Shown here: in pieces, positions 39,959 through 52,900 of the stretch
How positions within the stretch are numbered: position 1 is the first letter of the stretch
Layout: each line of letters opens with the position of its first letter
Assembly (NCBI GenBank): GCA_950097015.1
Contig: CATNEN010000007.1
Coordinates: 9,487,001-9,551,000 of the forward strand
Direction: 5' to 3'
DNA from: Macrostomum hystrix
Taxonomy: Eukaryota; Platyhelminthes; Macrostomidae
DNA length: 64,000 nucleotides
The notes under the pieces: generated by a model
Seen by the model: the letters and a program-made list of their open reading frames with translations, nothing else
Told to the model about the DNA's origin: nothing
The model's database searches: none
Position numbers and translations under genes: made by a program

Positions 39959-42900
39959 ATGTCCACATTATCTACAAAAATTGGATCCTTGCCACCTAGG
40001 GCTCCTGGTCGTGACCGAGAGTTTGTACATCACATCAATGAAGAAACCAGAACCAAGCACAAAAAGGAACATGCAAAAGATAACCAGTTAACCCTTTTGG
40101 TAAGTTTTTGCTTTGATTTTACTAGTGTTATATAGCAGGCTCTGTTGGTATTGTTTTTTCTCTTTTTTAGTTTCTAACATTCTATTAAACTAGCTATAAG
40201 CTATCTTTTAAGTTTATAAAACATTAAATCTTACTTAACCTAAGAAGTATTATTTAATATATTTTTTTAAACTACCTTGATTAAGAAGTTCATTACAAAC
40301 ATAAATTTAGCTATTATTCTGGCACTTTTCAGTTTTTAGGTAGCTTGACTATTTTACAATTTAAGAAAAGTTAATTTAGGCCTAAGAAAATTTAGAAAGA
40401 AAATTTAAGAATTGTTAGCTAATATATTAATTAAACTTATATTTTTTTTCTAAATTTAGTTGAAACATATTTTGTGATTTGTCAAACTTTTTTCTTATTA
40501 AAAATGAGAATAACTATTGTAAATGAGAATAATGAGAATTTAAACATATTATGCACTGAAAGTATATAGCTACATTGCCAAAGCATATAGCTACTTAGAC
40601 AAAATCTTAACCCTTAATGTTAGCTAATAGCTATAGAATGTTTTTAATTGGTCAATACCATTGTTTAATAGTAGTAACTAATAAATAAGTTTTAGCCCTA
40701 GGAGCTTGTTGACTAATTCTTTAGAGCTTTAAAGGCACCTGCCACTCTGGAATCTGCAGTGCTGCCCACTGGGCCAGGTCACATGGGCTAATCAGTGATT
40801 TGTCTCTGACCCGACTCACCTAATTTTGCATAGAGGTATATCACAAGTTGTGACCAAGATGTTGAGAGTTTTAATCTTTGGGCTTCTTGAACTTTAATTC
40901 TATAAAATAGTTCCAGTTTTTGTAGGTGTTGTAGTGCTTCTTCTATATTGCACTTTTCTAGTAATTCAACTTCTCTTCTTTAGTAATGCATACTACAAAT
41001 GGTTGGCCTAACTTCTTTATTTATTGTTTTCAGTCACTTAAAGTGACCTATACAATCATTATACCGCACCCATGTTGGGTGGATTGATTCAAACTACTGA
41101 TAGTTTGGGTAGCGTGGCTCTCAACACGATAGTTCTGGCCTTCTGCCAGTAGTGTTCTAGATACTAAATCTAGGCAATTATGGAGACATTGCTCTCAGGT
41201 GTTTCAGACAATTTAGTCAGATAATTCAGGCTCTCTGGCCAGTCTGTACTCGGGCTTTTTCCTGGATCAGTTTTAACGGTTTCCACTCGCTTAGAAATAA
41301 GTAAGGCTTTTTTGAGTATGCTCACAAAGAGACTGAACTGTTTTAGCTCCAATTTAATGGCAGACCAAACAGTTAGCTTCCTATATGAAAGCCCCTCTGT
41401 ATTTCTACCAAAATTCTATTGAATACTCCCAGTATATTTCAGAGGAGTAAAACAAAGATTATGTATAGATATTTGTAGCATATAAAAGAATATATAAAAA
41501 TATTTTGCACTAGTTTGATTTGGCCAATGTGGCCCCTTTACATAGGTTCATAAATCTGTGTCCATATGGGTTTTAGGGGTGCTGAGTTTAGAAAAGAAAA
41601 CCATTTCGTTTCATTTACAAATATTTTCTATAGAATGACTTCCTATCACAGGATGACCAGACTTAGTGGGACATGGTCTACTAAAGATTTGAGGAGCAAT
41701 TTTAGTTGGGTATTTTTGTTGGATGATAACAAATATATCTGATTAAACTTCAATAGAATCTAATGGGCTAATGGGCTCTACTGAATGAAAAAGATACCAT
41801 GTCCATGATGAAAATGATTGCACCAACTAGATTTTTGCAATATAGCTCATCATTATTTGTCTATTTATTCAAAAAAATTAGTCACTAAAATTTGGTAAAA
41901 TTGCAGGCTATTTAAACTTATTCTAATGGGTCTACAACCTGCTAGAATACAGTGGTTTTGAATTAAAATTGAAAACCTAAAGTACTTTTTATAGGATTAA
42001 AGTTCAAGAAGCCCAAATCCTTGAGCATGAAACTTACTTCCATAGCTGGGCCTATTGCTATAGCTCACCTAGCTGCGAACTGGGTACCAGCATTAGTTGG
42101 TATTATTGGATAGCAGCTTCCTTAGCCATGGACTGAGTCACTGCATATCCTGTAGAAACATAGTATAATATTTGTAACATCATGACTAATTGCCAATTAG
42201 GCTAGGTTTTGTTTCTTTTTTATCTTACTTTTCAGACCTTTTTAACTATTTTAAGCAAAAAGGTCAAATTAACAAATAAATCTAAATTAAATTTAATTAG
42301 CTGCAAATTTAATTACCAAAAAATTTACTCATTTTACTCATACTCATACAGTTGTAGAGCAAGTATAAGTTCCTATAAATTTTGCAAGGAATATAAGAAT
42401 TTAACCAAAAAGCTCCATCTAGTCAGCCATGTTGCTAGAGTTAACGTGAAGCTCTCATTGCCTTTTTCGTATTCTTTAGGACTTCAAGCCGCAGGAGCCA
42501 ATCGATTATGAGCTGTTTGTCACCAAGAATCGAACCATCCTGTCAAACGATCCCCACCGCGAGCTGGTTCTCATTCCCATCGATGACATCATCGTGAGTA
42601 ATGGCTGATTGGGGAGGGCTGGCTGTGTCAGAAAACTGACCGCTCGCTGTCAAAACCGCCGAATCTCCCCGCACAGGGCAACGAAATCGAACGGCCCCGC
42701 CTTCAACTGGGCGAGCCGGCCGCACCGACCCAGCCGACAAGCCCACCTTCGCCTTCTCCGTCTCCAGCCTCGCCGTCTCCAGCTTCGCCGTCTCTGACTC
42801 TCGCCGGATCGACGTTGACGGCGCCGCCGCCCGGCCAGCTGACGGATCGCTGCCTACGCGCCCTGTCCGCCAATTATTACGATGTGTCGTACAGGTTCGC

Positions 42901-45900
42901 CAACTACGGTGCCCCGTGTCACGTGATGTTGGAAAGCGGCCTCGCCAATGGTGGCGTCGAGGTCAACGGCGCCGGCTCTCTGGATCCTCTTCCCTACGAG
43001 ATCGACTTGGAAGCTGCGGCGGCTGACGAAGACGCAGTTGATTCAGAGGAAGCCGATAGTGGCATCAGCGGCGGCCTCTCGGCCGAGCAGCTGTTGAAGC
43101 GGCTGTCTTTTGACTCGGAGACCTCGGTGTCGGCCGCTCGGCAGCGAGATCAGCGGCCCCTGCTGCCGCTGCTGCCCGACCTGCTGCCCCGGCGGCCCTG
43201 GCCGACGCCGCTGGCCTGCGACTCGGCCATCCAGCCGTTGCCAGTACGGCATGAGGCGGCGCTGCGGCTGCTGATAACCTTCCTTGGCTTCGAGACGGAG
43301 CTGCAGGCGCCGGAGGGCGGCAATCCGGAGCCGTTCTTCCTCAGCCTGTGTCTTGTGGATATCGGCGTGAGTGGCTGCGCCTGCGTTAGCAATCTACATA
43401 TTCACAGAATTCAGCATATCTGCCTTAACTGATAGTACAGCAATCTCAACCCTTGAAATAAAAAGTCCCGGAACCCCGCCGCCATCCTGCCCTCCCCCCG
43501 TCAGTCGGAGTGCGCCCTGTCCGAGCGGTTCTACTGGTGCCCGCCCGGCGCCGTCAACCAGCTGGCGCAGGAGCCGTTCCGCGTGCGCGACTCAGCCCAG
43601 CCGCACCCGGACCGTGCGGACGCCAGGCCCGGCCCGCCAGCCAATCAGAGCGTCCGCAGCTGCGTAGCCACGCTGTCCCGACCCGCTAGCTCGCGGATCT
43701 GCCTGCTGATCCGGGCGGACAAAGTGCTGCAGGGACCGCCGGCCTCCTGCGCCGATCGTTACGCCGGCCGGCTGGACGCCAAAGCCGGCGCCGCGGCGCA
43801 GAAGGCAGCCCGGCCGTTTTGCAACCACCTCGGCCACTACCGGCAGCCCTTCGGCTGGGCTTTTCATCCGCTGTTTACAGAGGCCGGCCAGCTCAGCCCG
43901 TGTCCGCGCGGCCTGCCGCTCTACAGGCACGATCCGGCCCGAGCCAGCGATGCCGACCTCATGCGCTGCCTCCGAGAGTACGGACAGAGGTGAGCAGTGC
44001 TCTGCCTTCATCCAACTCACTCACCTCATCAGTGATTGTTTCCTCACCCGACTCCCCTAAGAGTCCAAGTAAGTGAATAAGGCTTGTAGATTTGAATGAT
44101 CAAGTCGCAAAAAATTGAATTCGCTAATATTTATGATGATGGGCAGCAAGCAGGCATCTCTAAGTAGGATGGGCCCGGCAGCACTCAACTTCGATTGCGT
44201 AACCCCGAGAATTTTTTATAGAATCCGTAAATACGTGGGCCTGGCTTACGTCATCGATGACTACCCGGTCACGCACTGCGGTCGCTAATGAGTGACAAGT
44301 TGCTGCTTCATAATCTCGGCTATCTAAGCTCTGCCTCGACTCCCAGTCTCTTCTCCCTCACATGATCACATCTCTGCGCCTCCCATTCTGTTTTCTGTAA
44401 CTGAGAGTTCTACTTCTGTCCTTCTCATAGTTTCTTCCCTCCCAGTTTCCCCCCCAGTTTCTCTTTTTTCTATTCTCCCCAAGGGAAGAAATTTCCTACC
44501 TTCTGTCTTACTCCCGGGTTCTCCTCTCTCAGATTCTCCCCTCCCAGATTCTCCCTTCCCAGATTCTCCCCTCCCAGATTCTCCCTTCCCAGATTCTCCC
44601 CTCCCAGATTCTCCCTTCCCAGATTCTCCCTTCCCGGGTTCTCCCCTCCCGGGTTCTCCCCTCCCGGGTTCTCCCCTCCCGGGTTCTCCCCTCCCGGGTT
44701 CTCCCCTCCCGGGTTCTCCCCTCCCGGGTTCTCCCCTCCCGGGTTCTCCCCTCCCAGATTTTCCACTCCTAGACTCTCCCTGCGGATTTTCCCCTCTTAT
44801 ATTCTCCCCTTCCAGATTCTCCCCGTCCAGTCTTCCCCTCATCTTAGCTAATTAATGATTCATTTCTTAATATATTATAAAGTTATATTATATATATTTT
44901 TTCTCTTTCTTGATAATGCAATTACGATGCAACAGATATAGCCTTCAAATTTCCACCAATAAATAAGTAGTGTGGTAAATAATTTGAGAACTTTGCTCCC
45001 TTGCATTGCTTAATTGAAGCTGTGATGAATTGAAATTAACTGACGAAGCATGCGAAATTCAGGTTGGAAATATTTTGTATCAAAATCCCCTCAGACCGGA
45101 GCGCCTGGCCAGCAAGTTTCCGCAGATTCCAATGCGATCTTTCTGCATCACCGTGCAGAGCGTCAAGGACCTGCCCGCCAACGGATTCAGTGAGCTGCTG
45201 GGGAGAGGGTTTGATAATGGGTATGATAATTAGGTAATGTTTTGATAGTTGATGGATGAGATTTTGAATATTGTGAGAGCTGATGTGTGAGATTTTGAAT
45301 GTTGTAAGAGCTGATGGGTGAGATTTTGAATGTTGTGAGAGCTGATGAGTGAGATTTTGAATGTTGTGAGAGCTGGGTGAGATTTTGAATGTTGTGAGAG
45401 CTGGGTGAGATTTTGAATGTTGTGAGAGCTGGGTCAAATTTTGAATGTTGTGAGAGCTGGGTGAGATTTTGAATGTTGCAAGAGCTGGGTGAGATTTTGA
45501 ATGTTGCAAGAGCTGGGTGAGATTTTGAATGTTGTGAGAGTTGACTGTCAGCTGTCGGTTTCGCACCTGCAGGCCTGTACTCCAGCAGCCTGCTGCCTGT
45601 GGTGTCGGACCAGGCAGCGCCGGAGCCGCCGTCCGCTGCTGAGTCGGCTCTGGAGCTGGAGGAGTTCACCGTGTCGGACTCGGAGGCCGCCCTCTACGCT
45701 GTGCCGGAGCCAGCCTTCAAGCACAGCCTGTTTGTGTATCCGCGCCAGCTTAACTACGACAAGTGCCAGGGCATGTTCGGCCGGGCGCGCAACCTGTCTG
45801 TGTTTGTGGAGCTGCGCGACTGCGACGACGAGCTGGCCACGCCGATTCGCGCAGTCCGCGCCCGATTCCGGCCGGACGGAGTGGCCTGGTCGAGCTGGGC

Positions 45901-46565
45901 CAACACCACCGTCAGCTATCATGACGAGACGCCCACCTTCTCTGACGAGATTAAGGTTTGCTTAGAGCTGCAATTTTTTGCTTAATTTTGGGTATTTTTC
46001 GTCAGCAAGCCTTCATTTTTGAAATGGTGCCAAAACTCGGAATTCATTTTGGCGCGAAAATTATCTAATTAAAAATCTGTGTCACTATGTACACTGATCA
46101 CTATATATTTAAACTCGTATATTGGTACCCAAGCTTGACCTTTTGTTTATTGTTACTGCTTCTGACTGATTTCCTAGCCAAGCCGACCCAAAATTGTTTG
46201 CCAAAGACTATATTTAGAACTTGTTCGTTTAGGGCTAATGTGCAACCAGCACGAATTCAGAAACCCCCTCCTTTGGTCCTCCTGCAGCTGAGCCTACCCC
46301 TGGCCATTTCCTCCCGGCACCATCTGTTCTTCAAAATCCTCCACGTCTCTTGCGACGCCGCCGGCAAAGCCGACAAGTCCAAGGACCGCGGCGGCAACCT
46401 GGCCAAGGAGTCCAAGGTGGGCTACGCCTGGCTGCGGCTGCGCGACGCCCGCACCCAGCTGCTGTCCAGCGGCGAGGTCCTCCTGCCTGTGTCCGTCAAC
46501 CTGCCAACCGGCTACCTGGACAAGCCGCCGGTCTGTCTGTCTGTCTGCCTGTCTGCCTGTCTGCC

Positions 46566-46598
<33 letters not shown>

Positions 46599-46837
46599 GC
46601 CTGTCTGCCTGCCTGCCTGCCTGCCTGTCTGTCTGTCTGTCTGCCTGTCTGCCTGCCTGTCTGTCTGCCTGTCTGTCTGCCTGCCTGTCTGCCTGTCTGC
46701 CTGTCTGTCTGTCTGTCTGTCTGTCTGACTGTCTGCCTGTCTGCCTGCCTGCCTGCCTGCCTGTCTGTCTGTCTGTCTGCCTGTCTGCCTGCCTGTCTGT
46801 CTGCCTGTCTGTCTGCCTGCCTGTCTGCCTGTCTGCC

Positions 46838-46878
<41 letters not shown>

Positions 46879-46901
46879 GCCTGCCTGCCTGTCTGTCTGC
46901 C

Positions 46902-46942
<41 letters not shown>

Positions 46943-49900
46943 GCCTGTCTGCCTGTCTGCCTGTCTGTCTGTCTGTCTGTCTGTCTGCCTGTCTGTCTGT
47001 CTGTCTGCCTGTCTGTCTGCCTGTCTGCCTGTCTGTCTGTCTGTCCCCTGTTTATCCAGTTTCCATCCCACGCCCGCAGCAATCCTCCGACCTGCAGTGG
47101 GTTGACGGCGGCCGTCCGGTGTTTCGCGTCGCCCTCCGGCTCGCTTCCTCCGTCCAGACCTCGGAGCCGTGCATGCAGAAGTTCTTCATGGCCTCTGAGG
47201 TGGCCCTCGGCTGCCGCCCGCAGCAGCGGGAGGAGGATGACGTGGCCGGCCGCCTGGCAGCGCTGGCCCAGACTCCGCGCCACATTGCCATCCGCTTCCT
47301 CATACCGCTGCTTGGCCAGCTGATTCGGCTCATGGCTAGTAAGCAGTGCCCTGAGCGCCTGCGCGTGGTTGCCATGACAACCGGTATCCACTTGGTGGCC
47401 GCGTGCTGCGACCCCAACGACCTGCCGGAGCGCATCCAGGCCGCGGAGACGTCTGGCAGTAACGGCACGTTGTCGCACGCAGCAGCTCCCGCAATCGGAA
47501 CATCGTCAAATTCTGCATCTGCACTGTCGGCATCGGCAACGTCGGGCACATCAGCAACTGCGGGCGGCGGAAGCGGTCACATTCACGAGCGCCTAGCGGA
47601 GCGGACTAGGCGGCTCTTCCACGCCTACGTGAAGTTCACCTGCCTGCACGACCTGTTAGACGGCCAACCGGTGCACGAGGAGCTCGTCAGCGTCGCGTAC
47701 GACACACTGAAGCCGGGAGCCTCGGATGCCCTGACGCTGACCAGATTTCTCAGCGGCGCCTGGTTCTTCCTCGGACTGCTGGCCAAGGCGATGGGCGAGA
47801 GTCTGGTCCGGTCAGGTCGCTTCAAGGTGAGAAATTTGTCCTCGATGAGATGCGATGGAGTAGAGTATAGAGGCGATGGAGTAGAGTATAGAGGCGATGG
47901 AGTAGAGTAGAGAGGCGATGGAGTAGAGTAGAGAGGCGATGGAGTAGAGTAGAGAGGCGATGGAGTAGAGTAGAGAGGCGATGGAGCAGAGTAAAGAGGC
48001 GATGGAGTAGAGTAGAGAGGCGATGGAGTAGAGTAGAGAGGCGATGGAGTAAAGTATAGAGGCGATGGAGTAGAGTAGAGAGGCGATGGAGTAGAGTAGA
48101 GAGGCGATGGAGTAGAGTAGAGAGGCGATGGAGTAGAGTGGATGGACGCAAGGAGGGCTGGCAAGCGCAGTTGTTTATGTCGAGTTGCGGAGCTCCAGCT
48201 GCCCGCCCCAACCTCCGCGCCGCAGATGAGTCGCAGCGAGCGCTTCTCGGACGTGTTCCGCTACAAGGTACAGAACCTGGTGTCGGTGCTGGCCTCACAA
48301 ATTCACTCCGCCTGCCGTCTGGACACCCGCGGCCTCGCCGACTCGCTGGAGCTGCGGCCGGCCGGCCGAGCCAACCAGGCCCTGGCCGTATTCCTGCGCC
48401 GCCTACTGTCCATGATGGACCGCGGCTTCGCCTTTCAGCTCGTCAACGTGTACTGCTCCACTGTCAGGTTGGCCAGCCGCGAGTGGTTTGAATAGTTTCA
48501 ATTCCATCAGAACCCATTATCACCTAACTAGTAATTAGCTAGCCCGTTCATTATACTTCCTTTGCGATTTCCAAAACCCAATTGCCCTTTTCCCTAACTC
48601 TCCCATTTCTCTCATTTTATTGTTATTTCCCTAACCATTTTTTTCCCCAAAATATTTTCCTATTTCCCAAATTCGATTGTCATTTCCCAAATCCCATTGT
48701 TATGCTCTTTCAGATTTAAATCCCTGTATCGCCTGTTCCCTTAAAAGTCGCAGAAATTTTTTCTAAATTTCCCTATTCGCTTCATTAGTCCCGAATACCC
48801 TCATTTGGTTCTCCTCAGGTACGGCCAGCTTCGAGTCCACTTTCTCGACGTGCTTTGCCAGCACGAGCACTACGTGCCGCTCAACCTGCCGCTTGTCAAG
48901 CACCGGCTGCTCAAAGGTAAGCCGTGCGTTTGAGCACACTGCCATTTTCGTTAGTTTAGTGATTTCGTTGTTCATCCCTTGCCTCTTCTCTCTTTCTCTT
49001 CTCCCCTGCCCTCTTCATTTTCTCCCCTTCCCTCTTCATATTCTCCCCTTCCCTCTTCATATTCCCCCTTCCCTCTTCATATTCCCCACTTCCCTCTTCA
49101 TATTCTTCCCTTCCCTCTTCATATTCCCCACTTCCCTCTTCATATTCCCCACTTCCCTCTTCATATTCCCCACTTCCCTCTTCATATTCTCCCCTCCCCT
49201 CTTCATATTCCCCACTTCCCTCTTCATATTCTTCCCTTCCCTCTTCATATTCCCCACTTCCCTCTTCATATTCCCCACTTCCCTCTTCATATTCCCCACT
49301 TCCCTCTTCATATTCCCCACTTCCCTCTTCATATTCCCCACTTCCCTCTTCCTCATTTTTCCCTTCGCTGTTCCCCTGCACCCTATTTTTCTCCTTCATT
49401 TCTTCCACCTGCCCTCTTTCTAGCCAGTGTAGCCTTTGTGTTTTTCTACTCGCAATAGTATCCACAGATCTCACTCACTAGGACTCAGTGTTCGCATCTG
49501 CCAGTTGTGGTTATGTAATCCTGTTCTCATAATATCAATATTTATGTTATTATTCCAGGCGGCGATGCCAATACGGCTGAGAAGCCGCGGCAGTCAGGTA
49601 AAAACTAAACTGAATCACAATCAGCCACGATGTAACACGCTTAACTGCATAATAATTATCCTGATAACTAACTGCGCTATCCCTGCTTTTCCGCTAATAT
49701 GTGCATCCAACTGATTCGGGAGACTCTTTGCTCACTAGCCTACTGTTAGTAGTTAGTCTGATTAAACCGCTGTTAAACATAACTAACTGCGAATCGCTAA
49801 TTGCATACGAATTCAGCTGCTGGGGCTCGCCGCAGTTCACTGCTCACTGCTCACTGCAGATAGGTAAGTCAGCTGGCACTGGCTGGCAGCAGCAGCAGCA

Positions 49901-52900
49901 GCAGCAGCAGCCTCTACGTTTCTGGCCGCTTCGAGGCAAGGTACAAATTATCCCTAGGCTATATCCTGTGGTCAGGAAATTATTTCCTTTGTCAGCAATC
50001 GCATGAATCTGCTAATTTCCTGTTGCATTTTTTCATATAAAATTTCTTCTCTTTGTACTTGCAAAGTTGAAGCTCTGGTTTCCAAATCATTGTTGTCAGG
50101 GGCTGCCTACAGTTATACCGCGTGGCGTCTTCATCTTCATCATCAGAGACTTGATTTTACAATCGTGTGTGAATTCTTCATTTTCCTTTATTGCATGATT
50201 TTTGCCCAGCTTTTGGCCTTCTATAAGAAAAATATTATTCTTTGATATATCTGAGTGCTTTGACCCTTTTCAAAACACCAGCCTATTGACCAATCGTAGT
50301 TGTCCTTAGCAATAAGAATTTCCATATAGGCGACCATACTATTGACATTGACAACCGTACTGTTGATATTGACAACCACACTATTAACTTTGGCAGAGTG
50401 GCGAGTTATTGAATACGGATCCTTTTTGCAATTTTAACACGTCACTCTAACAAATTCAAATCGCACAGCTTTGCCCTTGTTGCTAGGCAACGGCAGCTAA
50501 ACTCCAGCTTCTTCCCCTCCCCGCCGCAGAGATGCGCAGCGAGTTCAGCCTCTCCGCCAGCTTCGGCCAGCAGCACTTCTTGATCGGCTGCCTGCTGAGC
50601 CACCTGCAGGCGGTCCTGGGCCAGCACTACGACCTGCGCAAGCGGGCCATCCGCAGCTTGCGCCAGCTGCTGTGCAAGCATGCCGTGGACTGCCGCTACC
50701 AATCCGCTCCCATGCGCAGCCGGGTGGCCGCCCTGTACCTGCCGTTCGTCTCACTGCTGGTGGATCTCAAGCATCGCCTCGTGGCCCCAGCGCCCGCCCC
50801 CGCCCCCGCTGCCGCCGCCGCCGTTGCCGGAGTTGCCGCAAAGCTTTCCGGCGTCCACATGCGCCGGCCGCCGAGCGACACCAGCTTCCACCTGTCCATG
50901 CTGGACAACGGCGTCGGCGGCGGCCTCCGCCCGGCCTCCTCGGCTAGCCTGGTGCGCCAGTCGGCTGCGGCTGCCGGCATCGGCGAGGGTGGCGGCTCCG
51001 GCAGCAGCGGTATGCTCAGCCGCAAAGGCAGCGTGATTAGCGGGCACGCCAGTCAGCACAGCAGCGGTGCTTCGGTTGATCCGGACATTCTCAACAAGAT
51101 TGCCGGCTTTGGTGAGGCCTGCTTCAAATCCGCTTCTGGGCGCTTATCAGTGATCAGCTTTTAATTGCCCCACTTCCCTTTAGGACTTGATTACCTCCTG
51201 CACCAGATCCTCTGGTATCAATTCCCTGCACCATCAGATACTCCGGTATCAATTCCCTGCACCACCAGATCCTCTGGTATCAATTCCCTGCACCATCAGA
51301 TACTCCGGTATCAATTCCCTGCACCACCAGATCCTCTGGTATCAATTCCCTGCACCATCAGATACTCCGGTATCAATTCCCTGCACCATCAGATCCTCTG
51401 GTATCAATTCCCTGCACCATCAGATCCTCTGGTATCAATTCCCTGCACCATCAGATACTCCGGTATCAATTCCCTGCACCATCAGATCCTCTGGTATCAA
51501 TTCCCTGCACCACCAGATCCTCTGGTATCAATTCCCTGCACCATCAGATACTCCGGTATCAATTCCCTGCACCATCAGATCCTCTGGTATCAATTCCCTG
51601 CACCATCAGATCCTCTAGTATCAATTCCCTGCACCATCAGATCCTCTGGTATCAATTCCCTGCACCATCAGATACTCCGGTATCAATTCCCTGCACCATC
51701 AGATCCTCTGGTATCAATTCCCTGCACCATCAGATCCTCTGGTATCAATTCCCTGCACCATCAGATACTCCGGTATCAATTCCCTGCACCACCAGATCCT
51801 CTGGTATCAATTCCCTGCACCATCAGATACTCCGGTATCAATTCCCTGCACCATCAGATCCTCTGGTATCAATTCCCTGCACCATCAGATCCTCTGGTAT
51901 CAATTCCCTGCACCATCCGATACTCAGGTATCAATATTCCCTGCACCACCAGATCCTCAGGTATCAATTCCCTGCACCACCAGATCCTCAGGTATCAATA
52001 TTCCCTGCACCACCAGATCCTCAGGTATCAATTCCCTGCACCATCAGATACTCCGGTATCAATTCCCTGCACCATCAGATCCTCTGGTATCAATTCCCTG
52101 CACCATCAGATCCTCTGGTATCAATTCCCTGCACCATCAGATACTCCGGTATCAATTCCCTGCACCACCAGATCCTCTGGTATCAATTCCCTGCACCATC
52201 AGATACTCCGGTATCAATTCCCTGCACCATCAGATCCTCTGGTATCAATTCCCTGCACCATCAGATCCTCTGGTATCAATTCCCTGCACCATCCGATACT
52301 CAGGTATCAATATTCCCTGCACCACCAGATCCTCAGGTATCAATTCCCTGCACCACCAGATCCTCAGGTATCAATATTCCCTGCACCACCAGATCCTCAG
52401 GTATCAATTCCCTGCACCATCAGATCCTCAGGTATCAATTCCCTGCTCCATCAGATCCTCAGGTATCAATATTCCATGCACTACCAGATACTAAGGTCTT
52501 GTTTTATTTGTGTCATCTCCGCAGGCAAAATGCTTTGTAGATCATTTTTTTCTGAGGATTTGGCTTGGCTTTTAGGTTTTAGAAGTTTGGAAGCTAGTCC
52601 CACATAGGTGTTTAGCATGGCTATCAGGCTAATCAGGCTATTAGCATGGATGTGAATGAATGAAAAACGCTGAATGCCACCGGCAGACCTGCTGGCCAGC
52701 CACCAGCAGCGCAGGAGGAGCAGTCTGGCGGCAGTGTCGGCCTCTTCACTGGGAGGCTGCAGCGATGACGGTAATCCCACCGTAGAGCGATCTGTTTTGC
52801 CCCGCTCCTTGATTGCATTGAGCTCATTTATATTTGCTCTCACTACTGCAATAAGTAGACAGTTGTGCAAGTTGATTTTCCTCTGTTTTCATTATTCATT

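Noticed and set aside
46294-47478. 394-residue Arg/Gln/Asp/Thr-rich minus-strand frame
   Set aside because: Produced by the tetranucleotide tract and antisense to two well-supported DOCK exons.
48956-49474. Glu/Tyr/Gly-rich and Phe/Pro-rich frames of about 170 residues
   Set aside because: Shadow of the 21-bp intronic array; no conserved domain.
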